Below are positions 1 to 8,149 of a stretch of 64,000 nucleotides of DNA, piece after piece; the first letter of the stretch is position 1; the number at the start of each line of letters is the position of its first letter. This stretch comes from Paenibacillus sp. Soil750 (GTDB lineage Bacteria > Bacillota > Bacilli > Paenibacillales > NBRC-103111), in contig NZ_LMSD01000010.1 in the NCBI RefSeq assembly GCF_001428045.1, positions 218,544 to 282,543 of the forward strand, written 5' to 3'. The notes under the pieces were generated by a model. The model was not told the DNA's origin. It was given only the letters and a program-made list of their open reading frames with translations, and ran no database searches. A program made the position numbers and the translations under genes.

Positions 1-110
1 AGCGAATAAATTAGCTACATGAAATCCATCTAATTCCGATTTTCGTCAATAAATCGAGAATGTAGATGGAGATTTTCCAGTTATTCATTTTAAACGCCAA
101 AAGAGTAACT
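1..110. repeat. Intergenic repeat-like sequence at left edge
   Basis: No gene is seen between the window edge and the stop of the dioxygenase gene. The stretch carries phrases such as TTAGCTACATGAAATCCA and TTTTCCAGTTATT. These resemble those at 22510-22730 (TTTAGCTTCATTAAACCCAG, AATCCAGTTATTTCC). I read both as degenerate members of one dispersed intergenic repeat family. Confidence 0.35.
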
Positions 111-130
111 GACATCCTATGCCATACGAC

Positions 131-919
131 TTAGTCAGATTGTGGAGCCGATGCCAGGACAGGGAAAAGCCGCCCCTTGAGGAGATCACCTTCCTGAAAA
201 CCAGAGCCTCGGGTCAGCTCATGATTGCTTTTGCTATTAAACGTGGCATTCTCGGGCATATAGACGATGGTCAAGACTCGGCGCGGTTTATCGGATTTGT
301 TGGCATGCGCATAATGAAAAGTGAGTCCGTGATGAAGTGTGAAGCTGCCGCGTTTGAGAGGTACGTTGACAGGTCGGCGGAGGTTTGTACCACTTTCCTT
401 GGTGAGCTCGAGCAAATCGATGGGATGCAGGAAGTCGACATTGGTTAATTTCCCTTCCTTGTGAGAGCCGGGGATGAAGGACAAGCAGCCATTAACCTCA
501 TCCACGTCATGCATTGGCAGCCACAAGGTTAAGACATTAGATTCATGCATGGGAAAATAGGTGGCATCCTGATGCCAAGGCGTAGGTTTGGAATCTCCGG
601 GCATTTTCCAGAAGGCTTGATCATGAAACAAGCGCACACCGGTAGAACCAGAAAATTGCCTTGCGATATCCGCAAGTTTGGGATTTAGCACGTAGAGGGC
701 CATACCCGCAGAATCCCGCCATGTATTCATTTTGCTGTTCAGAATTTTGAAGTAGTCGGAGTCCTTCTCCACACTTTGTGTATGTTCGCCTTCAATCGCC
801 ATGACCTCATCGAGGTAAGCGCTCAGCTCGTTGATTTCCTTTTCCGATAAGACATCCTCTAGCTGGACAAAACCATTTTCTTCATAAAATGCGATTTTCT
901 CTGCTGGCACTTGAAACAT
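131..919 (-). CDS. Phytanoyl-CoA dioxygenase (PhyH) family protein
   Basis: Predicted Fe(II)/2-oxoglutarate-dependent oxygenase of 262 aa, soluble. The facial triad is visible as HQD (H116, D118 in PTPWHQDATYF) plus a distal His in LHHGLTFHYAHAN (about 196-202). An Arg in KPRRVLTIVY about 213 could bind 2-oxoglutarate. A longer reading frame extends to 1072, but the start at 919 has AGGTG just upstream, begins MFQVPAEKIAFYEENGF and matches the usual PhyH N-terminus. It is divergent from the LacI-type regulator at 1148, which probably controls it. The substrate cannot be told; bacterial members act on many small molecules. Family confident, function open. Confidence 0.85.
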   Translation of the reverse strand: MFQVPAEKIAFYEENGFVQLEDVLSEKEINELSAYLDEVMAIEGEHTQSVEKDSDYFKILNSKMNTWRDSAGMALYVLNPKLADIARQFSGSTGVRLFHDQAFWKMPGDSKPTPWHQDATYFPMHESNVLTLWLPMHDVDEVNGCLSFIPGSHKEGKLTNVDFLHPIDLLELTKESGTNLRRPVNVPLKRGSFTLHHGLTFHYAHANKSDKPRRVLTIVYMPENATFNSKSNHELTRGSGFQEGDLLKGRLFPVLASAPQSD

Positions 920-1047
920 GGGGGTCACCTCTTTGTTCAAAATGGGTATGGCAAGTGAATCGGGAATTTCAATTGAGTTCATCATACTCTGATGCTTATT
1001 TTTCTGTAAGTAGTGATGTCTAAGATTTGGTAGAAATGCTAAAGAGC

Positions 1048-1130
1048 TGAAGCGCTTTTGGATTATTTGCAAAAAAAGACAGAGATTTGACGAGCAATCC
1101 CCTTCTAGCTACAATGAATTTAAGCGTTTC
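1048..1130. promoter_or_regulatory. Two LacI-type operator-like motifs between divergent genes
   Basis: AAGCGCTT (1050-1057) is an 8-bp palindrome with the central CG typical of LacI/CcpA operators. AAGCGTTT (1122-1129) is a second half-matching core just before the LacI gene. Both lie between the PhyH gene and the regulator, where an autoregulating LacI protein would bind. CcpA could also use such sites; neither is a full cre match. Confidence 0.4.
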
Positions 1131-1147
1131 AAGAATGAGGGCATAGG

Positions 1148-2209
1148 ATGAAAAAAAATAAACAAGCTACCATCGTCGATGTTGCCTCTGAGGCTGGCGT
1201 ATCCATTGCGACGGTGTCGAATGTTATTAACCGTAGGAAGGTTCCGATGTCGCCGGAAACTATCCGCAAAGTAGAAGAAGCGGTTGTACGACTAGGTTAT
1301 CGCCGGAACGTCATGGCAACGAATTTAAGTCGGCGACGCTCGAATGAGTTAGGGCTAATTCTCCCGCATTTTGGCGGGTATTATGGCAGATTTGCTGAGA
1401 AGCTGGAGCAGCGGTTTCACAGTTACGGCTATCATTTATCTGTATTCTCAGCGGCAGGCATGGATCCTGATGTTGAGACGCGGCATATAGAGCATTTACT
1501 GCAACGACGAGTGGACGGATTAGTTCTACATGGCTTGGCGATCAGCATGCATTCCACGCAGCAATTAGTGGGTGAAGGAACACCGCTTGTCATCTTTAAC
1601 GGGTGGGGTTGGCCGAATGAGATCACGAAGCTAGCGGTGAATTTGGATTTTGCCAAGGCCTCGAGCCAGGCAGTTAAGTATTTTCTGTTGCATGGCTGCC
1701 GAGCTGTTTTCTATGCGGGAAGACGTAAGGGAATGGGCGCGAATGAGCAGCGAATCGAGGGTTTTCTCTCGGGGCTAGGACAGCGATCGGAGAAGATCGT
1801 GCATGCGCTTTTGGATGCAGGAGAGTTGGGTGTGGCCGGAGCTTTGGAAGAGGCGCTGCGTGTGAGCGGTGAACTGCGACCTATCGGCATATACACGTTT
1901 AATGATGCGTTAGCGCTGGAACTAATTGCTGAATGCCATGCACGAGGCATCCGTGTTCCTGAAGAAGTACAGCTTATAGGGATGGATAATGAGCATTTTG
2001 CGAAAGCGAGCATTCCTTCCATTACGAGCTTCGAGATGCCAGTCGAGCTGCAAACGCGTTTAGTCGCGGCTTTCCTGATGCGGCAGATGGGGGAAGAAGT
2101 AGACGAGGAAAGCGCGATGCTGCTGGATTCGTATCTGGCTCAGATGAAGGGCCATGAGCTGCTCATCGATATGGAGATGGTTGTGCGTAAATCTACGCAT
2201 AACGAATAA
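1148..2209 (+). CDS. LacI family transcriptional regulator
   Basis: 353-aa DNA-binding regulator. Residues about 7-30 (ATIVDVASEAGVSIATVSNV) are the LacI helix-turn-helix, followed by the hinge helix and a periplasmic-binding-protein-like sensor domain (about 62-330) with the TFNDALALELI and IGMDNEHFAKASIPSITS signatures. The length is normal for the family. It stands divergent to the PhyH oxygenase gene with LacI-type palindromes in between, so local and autoregulation are likely. The effector is not recognisable. A strong hairpin terminator follows directly. Confidence 0.9.
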   Translation: MKKNKQATIVDVASEAGVSIATVSNVINRRKVPMSPETIRKVEEAVVRLGYRRNVMATNLSRRRSNELGLILPHFGGYYGRFAEKLEQRFHSYGYHLSVFSAAGMDPDVETRHIEHLLQRRVDGLVLHGLAISMHSTQQLVGEGTPLVIFNGWGWPNEITKLAVNLDFAKASSQAVKYFLLHGCRAVFYAGRRKGMGANEQRIEGFLSGLGQRSEKIVHALLDAGELGVAGALEEALRVSGELRPIGIYTFNDALALELIAECHARGIRVPEEVQLIGMDNEHFAKASIPSITSFEMPVELQTRLVAAFLMRQMGEEVDEESAMLLDSYLAQMKGHELLIDMEMVVRKSTHNE

Positions 2210-2250
2210 AACCGTTAGTCACCTGGGGGAGGTGATTAACGGTTTGTTTG
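2208..2250 (+). terminator. Rho-independent terminator after LacI gene
   Basis: A 16-bp stem (AAACCGTTAGTCACCT with AGGTGATTAACGGTTT, one G-U pair) is followed by TGTTTGTATTTTT. It overlaps the LacI stop codon and may also serve the convergent CDF gene. Confidence 0.85.
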
Positions 2251-2293
2251 TATTTTTAGGAAGATGGCTTCCATCAAGTTGGTTAGCGGGAGG

Positions 2294-3259
2294 TTAGGAG
2301 TTGTGGTTTTGTTGTTTCAGCTGCTTTTGCTGCCGCAGGAAATCTTTTCCGTATTCCCCGTGTGGATTAATGTCCGCGTGTTCGATTTGAATCGTGGCAT
2401 GCTCGATGCCGTACTTGCTTTTTAACGTCTCATTAATAGCGAGGATGACACAAAAAGGCTGAATATTGGGACTAATAAACACGTGCGCTGTCAGGGAATA
2501 ATGGTCAGTCGAAACCGCCCAGAGATGCATTTCGTGGACATCTTCTACGCCTTCAACCTTCGCGATCACGGAGCGGATTTCGTCTAGATCGAACTTTTCA
2601 GGGACGGATTCCATCAGGATCATGAAGGATTCTCGAATGATTTTGCTACCACCTGTAAAAATAATGCCCCCAATCACTATCGAAATCAACGGATCGAACC
2701 AGAGAAGACCGGAGTAATAAATAACAATAGCTGAAATAATGACACCTACCGAGCTAAGCAAATCTCCGAAAAAGTGCCAGAGTGCGCTTTGCACATTCAG
2801 ATTGTCTTCCTCTTTGACGCTGTTATGTAGAACCAACGTAAGGACGAGGTTAACGACGAACCCGATCGAGGCAATGCCTAGCATGAGTCCCAATTGTATG
2901 GGTTGAGGGTGGAGGACACGTTGGACGGCCTCAATACAAATCCCCAAAGCGATGATGCAAAGCGCTAATCCGTTGAGAAAAGAAGCAACAATTTCAAAGC
3001 GCAGGAATCCAAAAGTGAAGCGAGCATTGGGCTGGCGCGTAGCTAATTGGATGGCAACCATACTCAGACCAAGCGCAATGACATCTGAAATCATATGAGC
3101 CGAATCGGATAAAAGAGCAAGGGAATTCGAAAGCACCCCACCGATAATTTCAACCAGGGTAAAAAATGCCGTTAATATGAGGGTGACCCACAGGGTTTTT
3201 CTTGACTTACTTTGTTCTTTCACATGGTGGAGATGATGATAGTCATACTCGACGCTCAT
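2294..3259 (-). CDS. Cation diffusion facilitator (CDF) metal/H+ antiporter
   Basis: 321-aa inner-membrane exporter of divalent metal ions. It has a short His-rich N-terminus (YDYHHLHHV), six predicted membrane segments (about 22-220), and a cytosolic C-terminal CDF dimerisation domain (VEGVEDVHEMHLWAVS onward). HxxxD pairs in TM2 (H55, D59) and TM5 (H162, D166) form the transport site usual for Zn/Co members such as CzcD. The ribosome site AAGGAGGAA is well placed. A clear sigma-A promoter and a Fur/PerR-like 15-bp palindrome sit directly upstream, so metal or peroxide control is likely. Zn(II) is the default substrate; Fe(II), Mn(II) or Co(II) are possible given the operator. Confidence 0.9.
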   Translation of the reverse strand: MSVEYDYHHLHHVKEQSKSRKTLWVTLILTAFFTLVEIIGGVLSNSLALLSDSAHMISDVIALGLSMVAIQLATRQPNARFTFGFLRFEIVASFLNGLALCIIALGICIEAVQRVLHPQPIQLGLMLGIASIGFVVNLVLTLVLHNSVKEEDNLNVQSALWHFFGDLLSSVGVIISAIVIYYSGLLWFDPLISIVIGGIIFTGGSKIIRESFMILMESVPEKFDLDEIRSVIAKVEGVEDVHEMHLWAVSTDHYSLTAHVFISPNIQPFCVILAINETLKSKYGIEHATIQIEHADINPHGEYGKDFLRQQKQLKQQNHNS

Positions 3260-3274
3260 AGGGTTCCTCCTTAT

Positions 3275-3331
3275 TTAGAATTATTCTAATTAATATATAC
3301 TTAGTATATGCCACTTGGGTGAAACGTGCAA
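3275..3331 (-). promoter_or_regulatory. Promoter and Fur/PerR-like operator of the CDF gene
   Basis: On the minus strand, TTGCAC (3326-3331) and TATACT (3303-3308) are separated by exactly 17 bp, a good sigma-A promoter. TTAGAATTATTCTAA (3275-3289) is a perfect 7-1-7 inverted repeat just downstream of the expected start site, next to the ribosome site. The 7-1-7 layout and ATTnnAA arms match Fur-superfamily boxes; the PerR consensus is TTATAATNATTATAA. A second palindrome, ATATAC-TTA-GTATAT (3295-3309), overlaps the -10. Confidence 0.7.
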
Positions 3332-3439
3332 CAGGAAATGGGGAAGAATTTGAAAGTGAGGTTAGGGAGGAGCGAAGCGGTGCAGTGCGGAGAGCATAGA
3401 GCGGAGACAGCAAATTAGAAAATAAAGCGTTTTCTAATT

Positions 3440-3497
3440 TGTAACAGAAATGAAATATTCCTGTTATGGTTCCATAATGTTCACTTGGTAATATAAT
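3440..3497 (+). promoter_or_regulatory. PhoP-box-like array and -10 of C-rich RNA, copy 1
   Basis: Four heptamers begin exactly 11 bp apart: TGTAACA (3440), TGAAATA (3451), TGTTATG (3462), CATAATG (3473). TATAAT (3492-3497) follows 12 bp later with no good -35. Tandem TTAACA-like repeats with 11-bp period in the -25 to -65 zone are the architecture of PhoP-activated promoters in Bacillus. The second, third and fourth repeats are degenerate here but line up with the cleaner copy at 25531. Confidence 0.6.
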
Positions 3498-3503
3498 AAA
3501 CAA

Positions 3504-3562
3504 GACCCCCTTTTTAATATAAACTTTTAGAACCCAGCCCCGTTGGCTGGGTTCCTTTTTTT
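3504..3562 (+). ncRNA. Short C-rich RNA with terminator, copy 1
   Basis: Predicted transcript of about 59 nt. It has an unstructured 5' part with GACCCCC then T5 and AATATAAAC, and a terminator stem of 10 bp (GAACCCAGCC with GGCTGGGTTC, loop CCGTT) followed by CTTTTTTT. It is nearly identical over the 5' part to the RNA at 25595-25652, while the stem has changed with compensating pairs (GGACCTGGCC with GGCTAGGTCC). No reading frame is conserved. The exposed C5 run could pair with G-rich ribosome sites. I know no named family for it. Confidence 0.65.
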
Positions 3563-3705
3563 ATGTAGAGGAGGAAATAATTGAAGGAAATAGAGCCCCT
3601 TAAATAAAGTGATGATGTATCAACGAGACTATTTCTTCCCACATTGCGTCTAGTTGTCGCTTTGAGGCTATGGACATCTTTTTAGAGCCCTTCTATCCAT
3701 ACTGT
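3563..3705. other. Spacer between C-rich RNA and ger operon end
   Basis: No open frame with a ribosome site and no convincing terminator hairpin for the ger operon was seen here. Confidence 0.4.
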
Positions 3706-4800
3706 TCAACTGGTTTTCTCCTGCTTCAATTTAGAAGAACGGATCCAATCCACGATTAAATAGACAACGGGAATTAGCTCCGAAATCAAGAGAAATGCGA
3801 ATTCTCCGTTTCCAAACAATTCATCTAGTTCGGTCTTCGACCTGACCATATAGATGGCGCAACCAACCACCATTGCCGTCATGGAGAAGGAAAATGGCTT
3901 ATGATCCTTTAACGAGAGCGTTTGCGTTAAGCTGATAATAGCTAAATATATAAACAAACTAGCTTTGATAAACAAACTGGCTAACCAGACAGAGAATAGC
4001 AAAGGATCCAAACTTTCGAGTGCGGATCCGGCCTGGATATTTCGTATCAGCTCAAGCTGAGGGTAAGGCAAGTTAGAAGCTAAATGGGGACCGAAAACGA
4101 GAATTATAGGAATCAGGTTGGATAACACAATAAATACGGATGTAGCCGTCGCCAACCCCAGAGATTTCATCGTTTTATTGGAACTGGTGAAAAATGGAAA
4201 CAAGAAGGGGATGTACGCCATTTCTGCAAAAAGAGCTGTGATCAGATAGGCGCCGTTCCATACCCCCTTCCAATCTAAGTGATTCACTAAGGCTATCGCC
4301 ATTGGAGACATGATTTCGTGATGTACAAAAAAGGGGACAATCAGCACCCCAATAATGCTCAAGAAAAAGATTCCTTGTGAACAGCGGAAAATTGTTCCAA
4401 CTCCGGAACGAACGGAATAGGCAAGACAAATTCCGAACAGTGCAGAAACAGCCCATTCCGGTGTACCAGGCAAGTAAACTACAACAATGTAATCTTGTAA
4501 TTGTCTTGTAACAGTACTTGCAGATACTATGAAACAGATAATCATCGTACCCATCAGAGGATAGTGCAGCCAACCTAAAATATCTTTGCCATAATTCCCT
4601 AAAAATTGAGTTGGTCTCCTGATTGCTAGCCTATAGGATAAATAAGTAATCATAAGCCCCACGGCAGCGCCAATAATTAAGGATAGCCATGACATAAAGT
4701 GGGCATTTCTGGTAAGCGTATTAGTAAAGAAACCTAGAGTGGTTGTAAAAAGAAAAAGGGAGAACAGCATATAAATCTGCGATTGGGATACTCGCTCCAT
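3706..4800 (-). CDS. Spore germination receptor B subunit (GerAB-type permease)
   Basis: 364-aa integral membrane protein with about ten hydrophobic segments along its whole length, of the endospore germination permease family within the APC superfamily. It would sit in the spore inner membrane and bind or sense the germinant together with the A and C subunits. It is the last gene of a four-gene minus-strand operon. The start at 4800 has GGGAGG eight bases upstream. The length fits GerAB/GerKB (about 365). The germinant cannot be read from sequence. Confidence 0.9.
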   Translation of the reverse strand: MERVSQSQIYMLFSLFLFTTTLGFFTNTLTRNAHFMSWLSLIIGAAVGLMITYLSYRLAIRRPTQFLGNYGKDILGWLHYPLMGTMIICFIVSASTVTRQLQDYIVVVYLPGTPEWAVSALFGICLAYSVRSGVGTIFRCSQGIFFLSIIGVLIVPFFVHHEIMSPMAIALVNHLDWKGVWNGAYLITALFAEMAYIPFLFPFFTSSNKTMKSLGLATATSVFIVLSNLIPIILVFGPHLASNLPYPQLELIRNIQAGSALESLDPLLFSVWLASLFIKASLFIYLAIISLTQTLSLKDHKPFSFSMTAMVVGCAIYMVRSKTELDELFGNGEFAFLLISELIPVVYLIVDWIRSSKLKQEKTS

Positions 4801-4816
4801 CGTGTTATCCTCCCTT

Positions 4817-5041
4817 TCAGTTTTCCATTCGAATGATATTTTCTATGGGTCCGAATATCATTTGAATACTCTCAGCTATTGTCCATTGTTCCCTTAAATA
4901 ATAGATGACTTCAAAGCATAGAAATAGCAAGGTTGCGGTACCAAGCACATATTGGAAAGTGCGCTTTTTGCGTTTTTTATATGTCAAATAGCGCCATTCG
5001 TAACATACGATGCATACGTACAGGAAACAACTGACGATCAT
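4817..5041 (-). CDS. Small membrane D-type subunit of the germinant receptor
   Basis: 74-aa protein with two hydrophobic segments (about 1-13 and 29-46) separated by a basic KKRKKRT loop. Its start overlaps the stop of the C-subunit gene by four bases (ATGA), so translation is coupled. Small two-helix D proteins such as GerKD are known extra members of some ger operons and modulate receptor activity. Sequence conservation of these proteins is poor, so the assignment rests mainly on size, topology and operon position. Confidence 0.75.
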   Translation of the reverse strand: MIVSCFLYVCIVCYEWRYLTYKKRKKRTFQYVLGTATLLFLCFEVIYYLREQWTIAESIQMIFGPIENIIRMEN

Positions 5042-6225
5042 TGCGCCACCTCATTTAGCGAATCTGTTGTAACATGTACATGATTAAGATAAGTACCTAT
5101 CTGCTTGATAGTGATGTTCGTTTCCGTCTCTATTTTGATGCTGCTGTATAGATCCCGCCATCGTGGCTTCATACTGTTCCACTTCACGGGATAATTCCAA
5201 TCTATGTATTCTCCAAAACGGAAGGGATCCGATTGTACTTTTTTTGTCTTGTCGATCGCACTTGTCATTCGTTTATTTACTTCCATATCGAGACTTTGTC
5301 CAAGTTTCTCTAATTGTTTACTTTCCAACAAGTTTATATTGGAACTGGACGAAAGCACTTCAGCTTCGGCTTTACATTGAATGAGTATTTCGATCTGGTC
5401 TTCTCTGACTTTTGGGATGATATGAGTTTGAGCCCTTTTGACCATGAAGCTTACATCTTTGCCGTCGGTCGGGGAAGAAACCGAAATTTCTGCATCCTTC
5501 ATTTTCCCAAGAATCCACAATCCCCCCCGCATTTCACCAGTATTTAATGTATCCACCATCTTCCCTTGCTTAAAAATAGCCGCACCACTGGTTCCCATCC
5601 ATAATTGTTCCTTTTCCTTTTCGCTTTCAATTTTTGTCTTTCCAAATTTAAGCATAGCTACAATAATATCACCACCAGTAAGGAAATCCTTGATTGTGGA
5701 ATCTACCGTAACATGTGAATTGGCGTACCCCACCAAAATATCAGTGGGAAATCTCTCCATTATGGCTGAAGTAGATTCAATGTCCCTGGCTTTTCCGGGC
5801 GTTACAAACAGGTAGGCGTTCATATGCATCGTCGGTTCACGGGCGAAGAAATCTAGGATTGATTCAAATCCCTCTTCGGCTAATTGTCTGCCAATAACAA
5901 TCACGCGAGTTTGTCCGAAGCTGATTTTCCGTGACAAATCTGATTGGATTTTACGAAAAGCATCACTAATATCATTTCCAGTATTGGAAATGTATGTGTA
6001 TGGTTTACCAGTCTGCTCCCCTCCTCCTCCTCCCGCCGATCCGGGAATCAATCGACTGGGCAACGTAAAATCAAGGGAAAGCTCGAGACCTGATTTGGTT
6101 TTGTCCAAAACCACCATTCGCACAAAAGCACGATCATTTAATTCAACGGATGACCAACACCCGGTAAGCAACAGCAGGGGCAGCAAACCACAAATATATT
6201 TAATCCTCTTCCTCCTCCATTCCAT
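5038..6225 (-). CDS. Spore germination receptor C subunit (GerAC-type lipoprotein)
   Basis: 395-aa lipoprotein. The N-terminus MEWRRKRIKYICGLLPLLL leads to the lipobox LLTGC (Cys about 22) and then WSSVELNDRAFV, typical of GerAC. The mature part would sit on the outer face of the spore inner membrane. The gene begins inside the end of the A-subunit gene (26-bp overlap). That overlap contains a purine run GGAGGAGGAAGAGG encoding the end of A. No strong ribosome site precedes the ATG, so coupling to A translation is likely. A run of glycines (about 65-70) is an unusual local feature. Confidence 0.9.
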   Translation of the reverse strand: MEWRRKRIKYICGLLPLLLLTGCWSSVELNDRAFVRMVVLDKTKSGLELSLDFTLPSRLIPGSAGGGGGEQTGKPYTYISNTGNDISDAFRKIQSDLSRKISFGQTRVIVIGRQLAEEGFESILDFFAREPTMHMNAYLFVTPGKARDIESTSAIMERFPTDILVGYANSHVTVDSTIKDFLTGGDIIVAMLKFGKTKIESEKEKEQLWMGTSGAAIFKQGKMVDTLNTGEMRGGLWILGKMKDAEISVSSPTDGKDVSFMVKRAQTHIIPKVREDQIEILIQCKAEAEVLSSSSNINLLESKQLEKLGQSLDMEVNKRMTSAIDKTKKVQSDPFRFGEYIDWNYPVKWNSMKPRWRDLYSSIKIETETNITIKQIGTYLNHVHVTTDSLNEVAQ

Positions 6226-7804
6226 GTGCCCATTTACGGGATACTACCCGCTGTCTTGAAGAATTTGTTGCAGTACTTAAGGGGCGTTTCTTCATCAACC
6301 ACCAAGGTACCCTAATTAAGGTGTCCTTAAGACCACTTATCTCCAAAGGAATGATTGGATATAGATATGGCGTACCAAAAGAACGCAAATTGACTAGATG
6401 AATGTAGATAAGAAGGATCCCGCAGGTTACTCCGAATAGGCCAAAAAAACCAGCCAAAATCATGATTGGAAACCGTAATAACCGCAAGGCCAAACCTAGA
6501 TCGAAGTGCGGGTTAATAAAGGAGGAAATACCTGTCAATGAAACAATAATGACCATCGATGCCGATACAATCCCAGCTTCTACAGCAGCAGTGCCGATAA
6601 TGAGCGCCCCGATAATGGACACCGCTTGACCGATCGCTTTGGGGATTCGCACCGCTGCTTCCCTTAATGCTTCAAAGGAGACTTCCATGATTAATGCCTC
6701 TATCAGTGCAGGAAAGGGTACAACTTCCCGTGATGACGTTACCGTGGTAAGCAGCCTTGCTGGGATCATCTCTGGATGAAATGTCGTGACTGCGATATAA
6801 AAGGAGGGCAAGAACAAAGAAACCATGACAAAGATGTAACGGATCCAGCGGATCCATGTCGCTGCGACATACCTTTGATAGTAGTCCTCTGCGGACTGCA
6901 TCAGCATAAATAAAGTAGTCGGTGCAAGCAAAGCTATTGGTGTGCCATCCACCAGGATGGCTACTCGTCCCTCCGTTAAGGAAGCTGTAACCGTATCCGG
7001 ACGTTCGGAATATTGCAACTGAGGGAAAGGTGAAAATGGACAATCCTCTATAAAATCCTCTACATAACTGCTTCCAAGGATGCTATCGATTTCAATACCC
7101 GACAGTCGCCTTCTCACTTCTTCTATCAGCTCTTGTTTGCATATTCCATGAACATATGCAATTACCACTCGGGTTTGCGTCAGGGTTCCAATGAGCATCG
7201 TTTCCATCTTTAAATCAGGAGTTTTCAGTCGTCTTCGGATCAGGGTCAGATTGATATCCAGGTTTTCTATAAAGGCTTCTCTTGGTCCTCGTAACACGGC
7301 TTCATTCGGTGCATCATCGATTGATCTTGACTTGTAAGAAGTGATTGAGAAATCGATCATTCTCTGTTCACCCTCGACAAGCAGCAGGGCATGTCCATCT
7401 AGAATAGCCGTTACTCCTTGTTGCATGGTAGTTATCTCTTTTTGTTCAGTAACAGATAACTGCTTCTGATCGAAGATTTGAATACGGAATTGGTTCGCGT
7501 CCTGCGCATGTAGAGATAAGATACAATTCAGAATTTCCTCTTGAATCGTTTTCAGATCAATCATGCCACTCAAATAGACCAATGCGCACTTTTGATCAGG
7601 ACCTGCAACGAATGTATGATAAACCACATCGGAACAGCTGGTTAACTGTTGATGAATCCAGTCCAGCCGCTTCTCAAGCTGTACATCGCTCATTAAGGAT
7701 ATGTCAGCATGAGTTTGACCTTGATCATTGAGGGTGGCTGCCTTGTTTTGTTGCGTGTTTCCACTTTTAAATTGCTTTCGGCTAAGCCGTTGAAATAACG
7801 ACAT
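6200..7804 (-). CDS. Spore germination receptor A subunit (GerAA-type)
   Basis: 534-aa protein. A hydrophilic N-terminal half (about 1-310) has the family phrase DCPFSPFPQLQYSERPDTV. A membrane half follows with about five helices (for example SLFLPSFYIAVTTFHPEMIP and SIIGALIIGTAAVEAGIVS). First gene of the A-C-D-B operon; the start has GAGGGG upstream. Length and domain order match GerAA/GerKA of Bacillus. Expression in the forespore (sigma G) is expected for the family, but I could not identify a convincing sigma-G promoter by eye. Confidence 0.92.
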   Translation of the reverse strand: MSLFQRLSRKQFKSGNTQQNKAATLNDQGQTHADISLMSDVQLEKRLDWIHQQLTSCSDVVYHTFVAGPDQKCALVYLSGMIDLKTIQEEILNCILSLHAQDANQFRIQIFDQKQLSVTEQKEITTMQQGVTAILDGHALLLVEGEQRMIDFSITSYKSRSIDDAPNEAVLRGPREAFIENLDINLTLIRRRLKTPDLKMETMLIGTLTQTRVVIAYVHGICKQELIEEVRRRLSGIEIDSILGSSYVEDFIEDCPFSPFPQLQYSERPDTVTASLTEGRVAILVDGTPIALLAPTTLFMLMQSAEDYYQRYVAATWIRWIRYIFVMVSLFLPSFYIAVTTFHPEMIPARLLTTVTSSREVVPFPALIEALIMEVSFEALREAAVRIPKAIGQAVSIIGALIIGTAAVEAGIVSASMVIIVSLTGISSFINPHFDLGLALRLLRFPIMILAGFFGLFGVTCGILLIYIHLVNLRSFGTPYLYPIIPLEISGLKDTLIRVPWWLMKKRPLSTATNSSRQRVVSRKWAHGMEEEED

Positions 7805-7980
7805 GCTCTGTGTATCCCCTCGTCTTGGCTTAAGTTACGCTTTCCAATGCTGTTAAGATAAAATTCTTATACCTTATTAAGTATCTCCACCAGCTAACTT
7901 GATTATTACAAAAATGGAAACGATAGTAATGTTTACAAAAAAAGTTTTGAAGATCTTGGCTTCCTGAAGTAGCATGATAT

Positions 7981-8034
7981 TTTACAATTTCTTATTCCAC
8001 ATATAACACTTCAATAACACTCATTCGCTAGAAT
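7981..8034 (+). promoter_or_regulatory. PhoP-box-like array and -10 of the GDPD gene
   Basis: Hexamers TTTACA (7981), TTATTC (7992), ATAACA (8003) and ATAACA (8014) start exactly 11 bp apart. TAGAAT (8029-8034), a fair -10, follows 9 bp later and there is no proper -35. The same geometry occurs at 14300-14353. The layout matches PhoP-activated promoters, fitting a phosphodiesterase gene. Confidence 0.6.
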
Positions 8035-8040
8035 GACTAT

Positions 8041-8149
8041 AGGACAACTAAATAGGGCAAGGGTAGAGACGCGGAGAAAACCCTTCATGCAGCAAATGAA
8101 CGGCTAGTGGAAGCTAGCAGAGGTCATTTGTATGCGTGAAGGGTTTTTT
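8041..8149 (+). promoter_or_regulatory. GlpP-type antitermination leader of the GDPD gene
   Basis: The leader starts with a 25-nt block (8061-8085) that differs at only three positions from one at 14386-14410: GGGT, GAGAC, then GGAGAAAACCCTT. GGGT can pair with ACCC inside the block. Alternatively AAAACCCTTCA (8077-8087) pairs with TGAAGGGTTTT (8137-8147), extended by CAAATGA/TCATTTG and GCTAG/CTAGC, ending in a T6 run: an intrinsic terminator. Such exclusive pairing is how protein-dependent antitermination works. GlpP, encoded just downstream, is the obvious RNA-binding protein. Confidence 0.65.

Noticed and set aside
119..448. 109-aa plus-strand frame opposite the PhyH gene
   Set aside because: No ribosome site, entirely antisense to a gene with clear catalytic motifs.
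3243..3503. 86-aa minus-strand frame across the CDF promoter and RNA promoter
   Set aside because: Covers two promoter regions and lacks a ribosome site or protein-like composition.
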